The notes under the pieces: generated by a model
Told to the model about the DNA's origin: nothing
Database searches by the model: none
The model's input: the letters and a program-made list of their open reading frames with translations, nothing else
Position numbers and translations under genes: made by a program
Origin: Candidatus Bathyarchaeota archaeon
GTDB taxonomy: Archaea > Thermoproteota > Bathyarchaeia > Bathyarchaeales > Bathycorpusculaceae
DNA: 64,000 bases
Direction of reading: 5' to 3'
NCBI GenBank assembly: GCA_023488905.1
Contig: JAMDCQ010000002.1
Location: 1 to 64,000, forward strand
Part shown: one piece after another, positions 52,948-61,003 of the stretch
Layout: each line of letters opens with the position of its first letter
How positions within the stretch are numbered: the stretch's first letter is position 1

Positions 52948-54114
52948 TTAGAACCTCATTGTTGATGCATCTGGTTTAATGTAGCCTGATTCCAATTTCT
53001 GTCTCCACTTTGCAGCAGTTTCAAGGAGAGAATACCCGCTTCTATCGGAAAAGCCTTCAACTTCATTAAACCATTTCTGCGCTAGTTGGTCAACTGCATC
53101 CCTTTCGCCAAAATTTGCTTTTAGGGTTACTATTCGTTCTCTTAGTTTTTTATTGCCCATTATCAGTCTCTCTACTGATTCGTCTGGGTGAGGAGACAGA
53201 ATGCCAATGTTTCTAATGGTTCCGTTTTGTAATCTATCAAGGATTGGACGATTGAAGTCATCATGTCTAAACGAGAAACCCACAAACAGACAATTCCCTT
53301 TTAAATTATCCTTAAAGTAGTTATAGAGAGTCTCCGTTTGTCCTCTGTTTACCTTCTCCTCTTGCCCGGGGAAGATTATACAGGGTTTCCCTTGAGGTAC
53401 ACTTCCGTAAAGATCTGTAAACATGCGAAGGTCTGGCGGTATTGAGAATTTAATTCGTAAATTATCGTTAATGTCATATGACCATATTGACCCGTGAAGC
53501 CGAACTAACCCAATTGCGGTAGGTGCATCGAATTTTTCGATTGGTTTATGTGCCTTTTTTCATCAAGCATTCTTCTGACTTCAATGTTACTATTTCTTTC
53601 CGAACCGTCAAAACATCCAACATTACGCTTCATGCACCAAATCTCTACAGATGGATCATAATTTGTTGAAAAGACAATTGTTCTTTTTTCATGGTAGAGG
53701 TAAGTACCTATGAGCGCATCATAGGTTGCTTGAAATTTTGACTCAAACTCTTCAGGCTTCAGATAGTTACTTTCACCTCTAACAAAAGGCAGATTACAGT
53801 ATTTGCAGACAATAGTGTGAATTTCATCAATTAATGCCGTTATTCTCTGAGTATCGTTGAATTCTGGATTTCGGGTGGCGAAGTTAAGCCTGTAATCATT
53901 AGTTCTAAGTTCGAATGGGTCAATATAAGCTGTTAGATATCCTAAGATGTCCTCGTAATTAGGAGCATTGGGACGTTGAATTTTATGGTCTTCAATTATT
54001 TTTAATAAAAGCGATTGACTTTTTCGAATTTAGAATATCGGTTGTTACCTTCGTAAACTCAGGCGTTGTCGGTATTCCGAAAGTGGCTGAAGCACCAGCT
54101 CCTAAGAATATCAT
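52948..54114 (-). pseudogene. SIR2-like domain protein with two frameshifts
   Basis: Read across two frame changes, this is a full SIR2-like protein of about 390 residues. It starts at ATG 54114 with MIFLGAGASATFGIPTTPEF, the NAD-binding loop. The frame changes near 54015, next to a run of five A, and goes on through FSTNYDPSVE. It changes back near 53555, next to a run of six A, to give LVRLHGSIWSY, then FVGFSFRHDDFNRPIL. These are the SIR2 GAGxS, TxNxD and LHG motifs. Such stand-alone SIR2 proteins often act in anti-phage defence by NAD hydrolysis; that role is inference. An ATG at 53424 may still allow a C-terminal fragment. Confidence 0.75.
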
Positions 54115-54402
54115 GATTAGACCTTCTGCTATATTCTTAGTTTATCAATTTAAATTTTGCAATTGAATTCAATCGATGCATACTTAAGATTTCAAATTAT
54201 TGATGTACTCATCTTATACTGATTTTCTAGTATTCTATTCGCTTAATGCTTTGGCGAACTTGCGAAAAACTGTTCATATTTTTCTTTTGTTGCTTCTGCT
54301 TTGTTTGCGATTTCGTTCTGCCAGTATGTTAAGGCTTCTGATGATGGATAAATTTGGCTTATGTTGTTTGTGGCGGAGCTTACTTTGTGTGTGACGTTTT
54401 TT

Positions 54403-54715
54403 GGGCTTGGTGTGCTGGTTGTAACCCGCCTTCTGTTGTCTGTGGCATTCGGCTAATCGGGCTACCCGCGCCTTCCGGCAGAGTCTTCATCGGCGACTGT
54501 TTGCCCTTTCCACTTGCAGGACGGCCGTTTCACCGTTTCCACTCCAGCGGGCTCTGCATCACTAATGCGTCATTGCCGTGTCTGGGTGGACGTTTCGTTT
54601 CTGCTCCGTTGCCAAGCTTTTCAGCTTGTCCCGTTTGGGACTGCAATTCTGCGTGTGGGCGGAGTTTCCTCAGTCCCCATTTGGGACCGATAGCCACACA
54701 CCAACACACCAGCCC
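54403..54715 (-). ncRNA. rnpB: RNase P RNA
   Basis: On the minus strand the universally conserved CR-I segment GAGGAAACTCCGCCC is at 54657-54671 and the CR-V segment ACAGAAGGCGGGTTAC is at 54421-54436, which together form helix P4. The two ends pair as helix P1: GGGCTGGTGTGTTGGT at 54715 with ACCAGCACACCAAGCCC ending at 54403. The 313-base length suits an archaeal type A RNA. A TTTATTG box is about 28 bases upstream (54738-54749). Short protein-like frames across the region are therefore not genes. Confidence 0.88.
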
Positions 54716-54762
54716 ATATTGAATTGCGTGACCGTAGCCAATAAAGGTAGTCGTCCATGTCC

Positions 54763-54801
54763 GCCTTTATATAAGGGGGGTATAGAGAAAAAAAACGCAA
54801 G
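54763..54801 (+). repeat. Beta repeat, single copy
   Basis: GCCTTTATATAAGGGGGG, then TATAGAG, an A-run and CGCAAGCT match the beta motifs at 6318 and 25013, with an extra G in the A-run. Confidence 0.65.
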
Positions 54802-54911
54802 CTAGACCCCACTCCCGATTGGAGCTGTATTGCTGCTTGTGATGCAACCCACAACCAACCAGCAAACCCCTCCATCAGGCAGCTAACAAACAGACGCCAA
54901 AACACCGTCCG

Positions 54912-54952
54912 CTGGTTGTTGTTGTGTATAGGGAGTTTTCTGCAACAACAAC
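54912..54952 (-). repeat. Short inverted repeat R3, second copy
   Basis: Read on the minus strand it has GTTGTTGTTG, CAGAAAACTCCCTATACA and CAACAACAACCAG, matching 17119-17156. The 10-base arms can pair. Confidence 0.55.
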
Positions 54953-54973
54953 TAACGAAAAAACGGTTGCGCT

Positions 54974-54984
54974 ATTCTTATAAG
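54974..54984 (+). promoter_or_regulatory. TATA box of the MTAP-APT operon
   Basis: ATTCTTATAAG lies 24 bases before the ATG at 55008, so the transcript would be leaderless. Confidence 0.5.
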
Positions 54985-55007
54985 TCCAGCGCCGAAATTA
55001 GATTTTC

Positions 55008-55799
55008 ATGCAAGCTGAATTTGGAGTAATCGGCGGAACAGGTCTCTACGACCCTAAACTTCTCAAAAACATCCAAGAAATCATGGTTGACACGCCCTAT
55101 GGTAACCCCTCAGACGCCATAACCGTCGGCGAACTCGGCGGCAAAACCGTGGCTTTCCTGCCTAGACATGGAAAACTGCACACCATACGCCCAACCGATC
55201 TCAACGTCAGAGCCAACATCTGGGCATTCAAACGCTTAGGCGTAAAACGCATCATAGCTGCTTCAACCGTTGGCTCGCTGCGAGAGGATTATCAGCCCGG
55301 CGACATCGTTTTCGCTGACCAATTCATCGATCGAACCACACGCAGAGAACAATCCTTCTACACCGTCGCGGAAGGCAAAGTATGCCACATATCAGTCGCG
55401 GAACCCATGTGCCCACAACTCCACAAAACCGTAATCGAAGTCGCAGAAAACCTAAAAATCAAGATGCACCCAACTGGCACATACGTCTGCATCGAAGGCC
55501 CACGCTTCTCAACCAAAGCAGAATCCAAAATGTACCAGCAGTGGGGTGCAGACATCATTGGCATGACGATGGTTCCTGAAGTTGTGTTAGCGCGGGAAGC
55601 TGAAATCTGCTACACCAACATATCCACAGTCACGGATTATGACTGCTGGAAAGAACATGCAGTATGCGTAGACGACATCGTAACAACCATGCGAAACAAC
55701 GTTGAAAACGTGAAGCGCATAATAGCTGAAACCGTAGCCAAAACCCCCAGCGAATGCAGCTGCCGATGCGGACACGCATTAACAGGCGCCTTCGCATAA
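55008..55799 (+). CDS. mtnP: S-methyl-5'-thioadenosine phosphorylase
   Basis: The enzyme splits methylthioadenosine with phosphate to adenine and methylthioribose-1-phosphate. The 263-residue protein has FGVIGGTGLYDP, the LPRHGKLHTIRPTDLNVRANIWA segment and a phosphate-site YVCIEGPRFSTKAES with GMTMVPEV after it. A cysteine group (CSCRCG) near the C terminus is common in archaeal members. It is followed by an adenine phosphoribosyltransferase gene 14 bases on. Confidence 0.93.
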   Translation: MQAEFGVIGGTGLYDPKLLKNIQEIMVDTPYGNPSDAITVGELGGKTVAFLPRHGKLHTIRPTDLNVRANIWAFKRLGVKRIIAASTVGSLREDYQPGDIVFADQFIDRTTRREQSFYTVAEGKVCHISVAEPMCPQLHKTVIEVAENLKIKMHPTGTYVCIEGPRFSTKAESKMYQQWGADIIGMTMVPEVVLAREAEICYTNISTVTDYDCWKEHAVCVDDIVTTMRNNVENVKRIIAETVAKTPSECSCRCGHALTGAFA

Positions 55800-55813
55800 C
55801 AGGAGAAACTGAA

Positions 55814-56359
55814 ATGAAGAAAACAGACAAAATCAACCTAAAAAGCAACATCAGACGAATCCCCGAATTCAAGGGAGTAGTCTTCTGGGACATAACCACC
55901 CTGCTAAAAGACCCCGCCTGCTTCAAAGAAACCATAAAACAACTAGCCGACCACTACCGCAACAAAAAAATCGACGTCATCGTCTCCAACGAAGCACGCG
56001 GCTTCATCATCGGCGCACCACTCGCATACGAGTTAGGCGTTGGCTTTGTGCCCATCCGCAAAAAAGGCAAACTCCCCTACAAATGCCTCGACTACACCTA
56101 CCAAACCGAGTACAGCAACGACACCATCCAGATCCACCAAGACGCCATCAGCAAAGGACAAAACGTGCTCATCATCGACGATTTGCTGGCTACAGGCGGA
56201 ACCGTTAAAGCCAACGTGGAGTTGGTTGAGAAGTTGGGCGGCAAAGTCGTTGGCATAGGCTTCCTCATCGAGCTGGGCTATTTAGGCGGCAGGAAAGTTC
56301 TGGGGGATAAACACGAAATCTACTCTCTAGTTGAATACAAAACGCCGTCCGACGTTTAA
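55814..56359 (+). CDS. apt: Adenine phosphoribosyltransferase-like protein
   Basis: The 181-residue protein has the PRPP-binding motif VLIIDDLLATGGT, an APRT-like start (IRRIPEFKGVVFWDITTLLKDP) and the GFIIGAPLAYELGVGFVPIRKKGKLP region. It converts adenine and PRPP to AMP. ATG 55814 has AGGAG ten bases upstream. Following mtnP, it would use the adenine which that enzyme releases. Confidence 0.93.
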   Translation: MKKTDKINLKSNIRRIPEFKGVVFWDITTLLKDPACFKETIKQLADHYRNKKIDVIVSNEARGFIIGAPLAYELGVGFVPIRKKGKLPYKCLDYTYQTEYSNDTIQIHQDAISKGQNVLIIDDLLATGGTVKANVELVEKLGGKVVGIGFLIELGYLGGRKVLGDKHEIYSLVEYKTPSDV

Positions 56360-56370
56360 CATTGAGGTTT

Positions 56371-56528
56371 GGGCTTGGCTAAAGAAAGCACAAGTTAAGC
56401 TCCCATTCCTCCACTTCCTCCCTGTTGGCGAAAAAAAAATGATTGCGAATGGCCCAACTGCCTTTCTTGTGCTTTCCGCAGTGGCTAAAAGCGGGTTTTC
56501 GCCAAGCCCGCAGCTGTTTGTGAGCTGC
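56371..56528 (-). ncRNA. Candidate structured RNA with nested helices
   Basis: Three helices nest within one another: GGGCTTGGC with GCCAAGCCC (56371-56379 and 56501-56509), AAAGCACAAG with CTTGTGCTTT (56385-56394 and 56466-56475), and GTTGG with CCAAC inside. A separate GCAGCT/AGCTGC hairpin lies at 56510-56528. The GCGGG/CCCGC pairing of the minus strand competes with the outer helix. On the minus strand a GATATAAAATCG box lies about 25-30 bases upstream of 56528. No known RNA family is recognised. A plus-strand 3' structure of apt is the alternative. Confidence 0.5.
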
Positions 56529-56637
56529 ATACTACGTATTGTGTGGCGATTTTATATCGGTTTGTTGTTGTAGCAAGACAGCAACGCACACTTAATACCT
56601 AAATTGGGTAAAGTAGTGTCAGATAGGAGTTGAATGT

Positions 56638-56931
56638 TTGGAAACCGTTTTTGCTGATCAAGCAACCATTAGCGCTCCCTCTGAACCTGCTTTTTTGAAG
56701 CCTAAAAGGAGCGCCTTCATTTTCATAACCGCCGATTCCGAGTTAAGCAACATTGCCCTCGAAGACCTTCGCAAGATCGGCGGAGTAGAAGAAGTCTACC
56801 GTTCGCGTGGCGCATATGACATTGTTGCTAAAGTTAATGGGGACTCTTTGGAGTACATCCGTGAATATGTACTCAAGCAGATCAGAGACATAAGCAGCAT
56901 AAAGTCCACGTTAACACTTACGGTGGTTTAA
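56638..56931 (+). CDS. Lrp/AsnC-type ligand-binding (RAM) domain protein
   Basis: The 97-residue protein has only the RAM/ACT-like domain of the Lrp/AsnC family: AFIFITADSE, then GVEEVYRSRGAYDIVAKVNGDSLEYIREYV and SSIKSTLTLTVV. No helix-turn-helix is present. Such stand-alone RAM proteins bind amino acids or modulate Lrp regulators. The start is probably TTG 56638, nine bases after GGAG. Confidence 0.82.
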   Translation: METVFADQATISAPSEPAFLKPKRSAFIFITADSELSNIALEDLRKIGGVEEVYRSRGAYDIVAKVNGDSLEYIREYVLKQIRDISSIKSTLTLTVV

Positions 56932-56982
56932 GTCGAAACAATAATTTAGAAAAAACAGCCGCATCACGCAAAATCTAAGAAG

Positions 56983-57540
56983 TCATGTAGGCATCAGTTG
57001 TTCTTTTGCTGTCTGAGCGTAGATGTCAAAGTCTCGCTGCGAAAACAGCACAAACGTTACCCGCTCAATTCGGTCCTCTGCCCTCAGGTAATCCTTCACG
57101 GCGGCGACAGCAACACGGCTGGCTTCTTCAGTTGGGTAACCGTAAGCCCCCGTGCTTATCGAGGGAAAAGCAACCGATTTGAGCCCCTTCGCTGCTGCAA
57201 GCTTAAGCGAATTCCAATACGCCCGCCTCAGCAGTTTCGCTTCTTCATGGACTCCGCCGCGCCAAATCGGCCCCACAGTATGAATCACGTATTTGGCTTT
57301 GAGGTTGCCGCCTGAAGTGATAACGGCGTTGCCTGTGGGTAACCCGTCTGGCCACTCGTTGTCGCGGATACGTTTGCATTCTTGGAGGATTTTTGGGCCG
57401 CCTTTGGTGTGTACGGCTCCATCTACACCGCCTCCGCCTAGAAGCGTCGAGTTTGCCGCGTTAACAATTGCATCTGCTTCAATGTCGGTTATGTCGCTTT
57501 TGATTAGCTGCAGGGTTGCATTTCCAACTTTAAATTCCAT
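56983..57540 (-). CDS. Macrodomain protein (O-acetyl-ADP-ribose deacetylase-like)
   Basis: The 185-residue protein has IVNAANSTLLGGGGVDGAVH, the loop that holds the ribose and the catalytic Asp, then GNAVITSGGNL, YVIHTVGP and SISTGAYGYP. It matches MacroD/YmdB-type enzymes that remove ADP-ribose or hydrolyse O-acetyl-ADP-ribose. ATG 57540 is preferred over GTG-like starts at 57549. It may take part in NAD-derived signalling, but no ADP-ribosyltransferase gene is near. Confidence 0.9.
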   Translation of the reverse strand: MEFKVGNATLQLIKSDITDIEADAIVNAANSTLLGGGGVDGAVHTKGGPKILQECKRIRDNEWPDGLPTGNAVITSGGNLKAKYVIHTVGPIWRGGVHEEAKLLRRAYWNSLKLAAAKGLKSVAFPSISTGAYGYPTEEASRVAVAAVKDYLRAEDRIERVTFVLFSQRDFDIYAQTAKEQLMPT

Positions 57541-57570
57541 AAACACCACTACGGCATGCAGGCTATTTAA

Positions 57571-58203
57571 CTATGCTAACAGTGACCACAACGCAGAACC
57601 CATAAAGAAAGCGCCGAATCCAATGAAAACCACCACACAGAACAGCGTGATTCCCATGCGAACACGGTCATTCCAGAAGCGTTGAGACTTGAAAATCAGA
57701 AAAGCCGCCGCCGTGTACCATGCGAAGTCCGTGAACCAATGCACCCCCGCGAAGATAGAGAAACCTAATAACCCAAACAGCTTCGCATTCAAAATAAGCG
57801 TGGTGCCGATGGTTAACCACCAAAGGATGAAACCAGCGTTTGCAGCAGTCGTGTAGATGCCAGCGATCACTGAGTCTCGTTTAGGGCTGATTGTGAACGC
57901 CTCTTGTCTGTGTCGGTTATGATAAGTTTGTACTCCCATAAAGATCATCAGAGCGCCGCCTACCAAGCCCACGGCAATCTGCGCTATCATAGGCACTTCA
58001 ACTTCACTTAGTATAAAGAAAATCAGAAACATCAACGGAAACTCAACGACGCCATGGCCAATGGCGATTAGGGCTCCAGAGATTTTGCTTTTCGCAGCCT
58101 TCTTAATCGTGATGGCAAACAGTGGTCCAGGCATAAGCACTCCTGAGAGAGAAATCAGGAGCACCGAAGCGAGAAACATTGGAAATTCGGTTATGTAGAC
58201 CAA
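57571..58203 (-). CDS. LysE-family transporter
   Basis: The 210-residue protein has six membrane segments and the LysE/RhtB start LLISLSGVLMPGPLFAITI with the conserved MPGP. A GHGVVEFPLMFLIF helix follows. The family exports amino acids. The TTG start directly follows the Tsr3 stop codon, so it is co-transcribed with it. Confidence 0.8.
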   Translation of the reverse strand: MVYITEFPMFLASVLLISLSGVLMPGPLFAITIKKAAKSKISGALIAIGHGVVEFPLMFLIFFILSEVEVPMIAQIAVGLVGGALMIFMGVQTYHNRHRQEAFTISPKRDSVIAGIYTTAANAGFILWWLTIGTTLILNAKLFGLLGFSIFAGVHWFTDFAWYTAAAFLIFKSQRFWNDRVRMGITLFCVVVFIGFGAFFMGSALWSLLA

Positions 58204-58743
58204 CTAGAGATCCTCAAAGACGCCTTTAGCTGGCTCCCGTTTTTTGCTCTGCAATAACCGAGCCTGCATCTCCACTATCTCTGAACTATCCTTAGCAGTA
58301 ACATAGTTATCAAGCAACATTTGATTTAACTCGAAAAACGTGTGACCCCACGGAAAAATCTCAAGCACCTTCTTCGCCTCTTCTTGGAAACCAGTTATGT
58401 AAAGTGCTGCCGCAATTGCCTCAGCCGTCGTCAGCTTAGTTAGCTTCCCAAAATTCACAGGGTTCCCCGCAATCAGAATCGGCAAGCATCTGCTTGTTCC
58501 CCTTACATGTTCACCCATAACTTTCTGGGCATGCTCCCAACTGCAATCTAACGCGACAATTCCGAACTGCTCAAAACGTTCTCGATCAGCTGGTGACAAG
58601 GCAATCTGACCAAACGGATTTAGCACTATTGCCCTTTTAGGCAAGAATTTAATCTTGGTTACTATACGTGCGAGTCCTCTGCGGTTTAACCGGAGTGCAG
58701 TGTTCTTTTTTGGGTCATCCTGCGCAGCGTGATAAATCGTAAT
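58204..58743 (-). CDS. tsr3: 18S/16S rRNA acp-transferase Tsr3 (DUF367)
   Basis: Tsr3 adds an aminocarboxypropyl group to a modified uridine or pseudouridine of small-subunit rRNA. LNPFGQIALSPADRE, VALDCSWEHAQKV and LPILIAGNPVNFGKLTKLTTAEAIAAALYI are family segments. The expected N terminus VRITIYHAAQDDPKKNTALRLNRRGLA is present in frame upstream of the first usual start (TTG 58644), but no ATG, GTG or TTG precedes it. ATT 58743 would fit the family's first residue. A start at 58644 would remove the SAM-binding N terminus. Confidence 0.8.
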   Translation of the reverse strand: MTIYHAAQDDPKKNTALRLNRRGLARIVTKIKFLPKRAIVLNPFGQIALSPADRERFEQFGIVALDCSWEHAQKVMGEHVRGTSRCLPILIAGNPVNFGKLTKLTTAEAIAAALYITGFQEEAKKVLEIFPWGHTFFELNQMLLDNYVTAKDSSEIVEMQARLLQSKKREPAKGVFEDL

Positions 58744-58784
58744 TCTAACTGGTAAAGCCTGCTGCGCCTCTGAATCCTTTTCAG

Positions 58785-60314
58785 CTATGGCTTTTTCACC
58801 TTTAAATGGCTCATTGGATCTTCCAGTAGCTTTGGGATCCAGTCGATGATGTCGGTTGCAACCATGTGGTAGCCGATTTCGTTTGCGACGAAGTCACCTG
58901 CAGCACCGTTAACGAATGCTCCTGCCACCGCCGCTTCGAAGGGGTCAACATGCTGTGCCATCAAACCTGCCACGATACCGCCCAAGACGTCGCCTGTGCC
59001 GCCTACAGTCATGCCCGGGTTGCCAGTGAAATTGAGTTTAGTTCGTTCAGCGTCGCAGATGATATCCACTTTGCCCTTAACAAGTACTGTCGCGCCAAGT
59101 TTTTTTGCGTTCTTCTGAATCATAGCCACATGCTCATCTTGGTTTTCGGGAAGGGCTTCGCCTGTCAATACCGCATATTCACCCGCGTGTGGCGTCAAAA
59201 CCAGAGGCACCTTCAGCTGCCGTTTGAATTTTGCAAATGCTTTTAGCCCATCAGCATCCAATAGCAGCGGCTTACCTGCTTTTTCAACATCGGCAACAAA
59301 TGCCTCAGTGAACTTTTGGGTTTCAGCATTCAACCCCATCCCGGGACCCATGGCAACTGCATCAACCATCTCTAGGTAAGGTTTGAGCGTTTTGAGGTTG
59401 TCTGGGTTGAGGTTGTTGCCTTCCAGCTTTATGGTTATCAAATCAGGCGACATGGATGAAATCTCATAAGCGTTGTTTTGGGGGGTGGCAAGGTAAACAA
59501 GGTCAGCTCCTGTGCGCATAGCCGCCAGCGAAACCAAGACTGGGGCACCCGAATAAATTTCGCTACCACCGATAACTAATAAGCGTCCGAAATCGCCTTT
59601 GTGACCTATTGGGCTACGTGGTTTTAAAGCCAGTAACACATCACCTGGACCCGCAAATCGCTCCATTTCTGTGGGTAATCCAATGCCGCCGACCACGATT
59701 TCCCCCGTGTATTTCTTCGCGTTTTCCAGGCCCTTCTTTGTCCTATGGAAAGTCACGGTCAAATCGGCTTTAACCGCATTGCCTAAAACGGCGCCAGTGT
59801 CAGAATCGATACCTGTAGGCACATCTACAGCAACCTTGAAACCACTCATGGCATTGATGTAGCTGACGATTTGGGTGATTGGGGGCTTGAGTTTCCCTTT
59901 TGTGCCTGTGCCTAGCAGTGCGTCCACCACTATGTCCGCTGTAACATCAGGTGTGGCTGAGCTGTCGGTAACTTCAAGGATGGGCACTTTATCCTGTAGC
60001 GACTGAAGAATCTCAAAGTTCTTCAACGCTGCATCGTGATTTATGTCGCGACTTCTACCAACCAAAACAACCGTAACGTTAAAACCTGCTGCCAAAAGAT
60101 GCCTTGCAGCAACAAAACCGTCGCCGCCGTTACCGCCTACGCCGCAAAATATCGCAACCTTTTTGCTTTTAGGAAGGCGCGAAATCACTTCATGGGCTAC
60201 GTTGTGTCCTGCTAACTCCATTAGTTGAAGCAGGCTTACGCCAAAGTATTCTGCGTTAACTTCTAGGGTTCGCATTTCACGGCTTGAAATGTAGCTTCTG
60301 TTTTTGGGTTGCAT
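58785..60314 (-). CDS. nnr: Bifunctional NAD(P)HX epimerase/dehydratase
   Basis: The enzyme repairs hydrated NADH and NADPH. The 509-residue protein has an N-terminal epimerase domain (FCGVGGNGGDGFVAARHL, DALLGTGTKG) and a C-terminal ribokinase-like dehydratase domain (KGDFGRLLVIGGS, AMGPGMG, LTPHAGEYAVLTG, GTGDVLGGIVAGLMAQ). Both sets of active-site motifs are complete. It is followed by tsr3 and lysE on the same strand. Confidence 0.94.
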   Translation of the reverse strand: MQPKNRSYISSREMRTLEVNAEYFGVSLLQLMELAGHNVAHEVISRLPKSKKVAIFCGVGGNGGDGFVAARHLLAAGFNVTVVLVGRSRDINHDAALKNFEILQSLQDKVPILEVTDSSATPDVTADIVVDALLGTGTKGKLKPPITQIVSYINAMSGFKVAVDVPTGIDSDTGAVLGNAVKADLTVTFHRTKKGLENAKKYTGEIVVGGIGLPTEMERFAGPGDVLLALKPRSPIGHKGDFGRLLVIGGSEIYSGAPVLVSLAAMRTGADLVYLATPQNNAYEISSMSPDLITIKLEGNNLNPDNLKTLKPYLEMVDAVAMGPGMGLNAETQKFTEAFVADVEKAGKPLLLDADGLKAFAKFKRQLKVPLVLTPHAGEYAVLTGEALPENQDEHVAMIQKNAKKLGATVLVKGKVDIICDAERTKLNFTGNPGMTVGGTGDVLGGIVAGLMAQHVDPFEAAVAGAFVNGAAGDFVANEIGYHMVATDIIDWIPKLLEDPMSHLKVKKP

Positions 60315-61003
60315 GCTGGGGACGCCTTGTTAGTATTGGTTTCTTTATAAGATAAGCCTATCTTTTTGAGCCCCGTATACAAAAGCATCCCCCAAACACA
60401 TTTTTTGCTCCAACACTAAAAAAAATCAAAATAGCTGTTCTTTTCGAAAACAGACGAACCTTATATATACATGAAAGTTGTACAGCTGCATTTTTCCGGT
60501 TAACGCTCCCTTTTTGTCAAGACAACTTGTTTTAGGGCTAACGTGCCTTTGAAAACGCCAAAGACGTAGTCTCAATCGCCCATGTGCACCTTCAGTTGTG
60601 CGGTTACAAGGTACACTTGGGGTGCAGAGGCGCAGTAAGGGTACCGTTGTGGGTTATTGACGTGTTTTTGAGGCTTGTCGGGGGCAATTTTTTCGGTTTT
60701 TAGTCTTGACTTTTGTTGTTTTGAGGCGTTGTTGTTTTGCGGACAGATAGATGGGTATGCTTGAGCAGCGAAGTTTCTACTTTTCACGCCTGCATTTTCG
60801 CGAAAAATTTTCGAACGTACATTTTTTACATTAAATAGTTAAAAACAGGCATTTTAAACGTCATGGCGTATAACCAATATGCATAATTTTCCATAGAGCG
60901 TTGTGTTAAAAGAGGTCCAGATAATCGAAGCCAGTATTTTGATTTAAGAAAAAGTTTATTCCAAAGCCCAGCTCTAACTCTAGTAGCTTTTAACAGACCT
61001 TAA
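60315..61003. other. Gene-free stretch with short repeats
   Basis: A CCTTATATATAC box near 60459 could be a promoter, but nothing clear follows it. One copy of the TTGGGGGATGCTTTTGTATA repeat (minus strand, 60375-60400) and one of the CATTTTTTACAT...AGTTAAAAAC repeat (60785-60835) are here. Short frames on the minus strand lack support. Confidence 0.4.
60375..60400 (-). repeat. Short repeat R4, copy 1 (TTGGGGGATGCTTTTGTATA)
   Basis: This 26-base word is found again, identical, at 62584-62609, and with changes at 63974-64000. Flanks do not match, so the repeated unit is short. Confidence 0.6.

Noticed and set aside
52948-53424. The SIR2 C-terminal part as an independent gene
   Set aside because: Its N terminus is in the middle of the domain, and the missing motifs are found directly upstream in shifted frames.
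54354-54722. Plus-strand open frame of 122 codons and a second one at 54578-54805
   Set aside because: They lie across the RNase P RNA gene and the beta repeat; conserved RNA motifs explain the sequence better.
41121-54801. The alpha/beta repeats as a CRISPR array
   Set aside because: Copies are kilobases apart and not regularly spaced, and no cas genes are present.
56327-56573. Open frames on both strands in the gap after apt
   Set aside because: They follow from the paired arms of the candidate structured RNA and have no homology or ribosome-binding sites that I can see.
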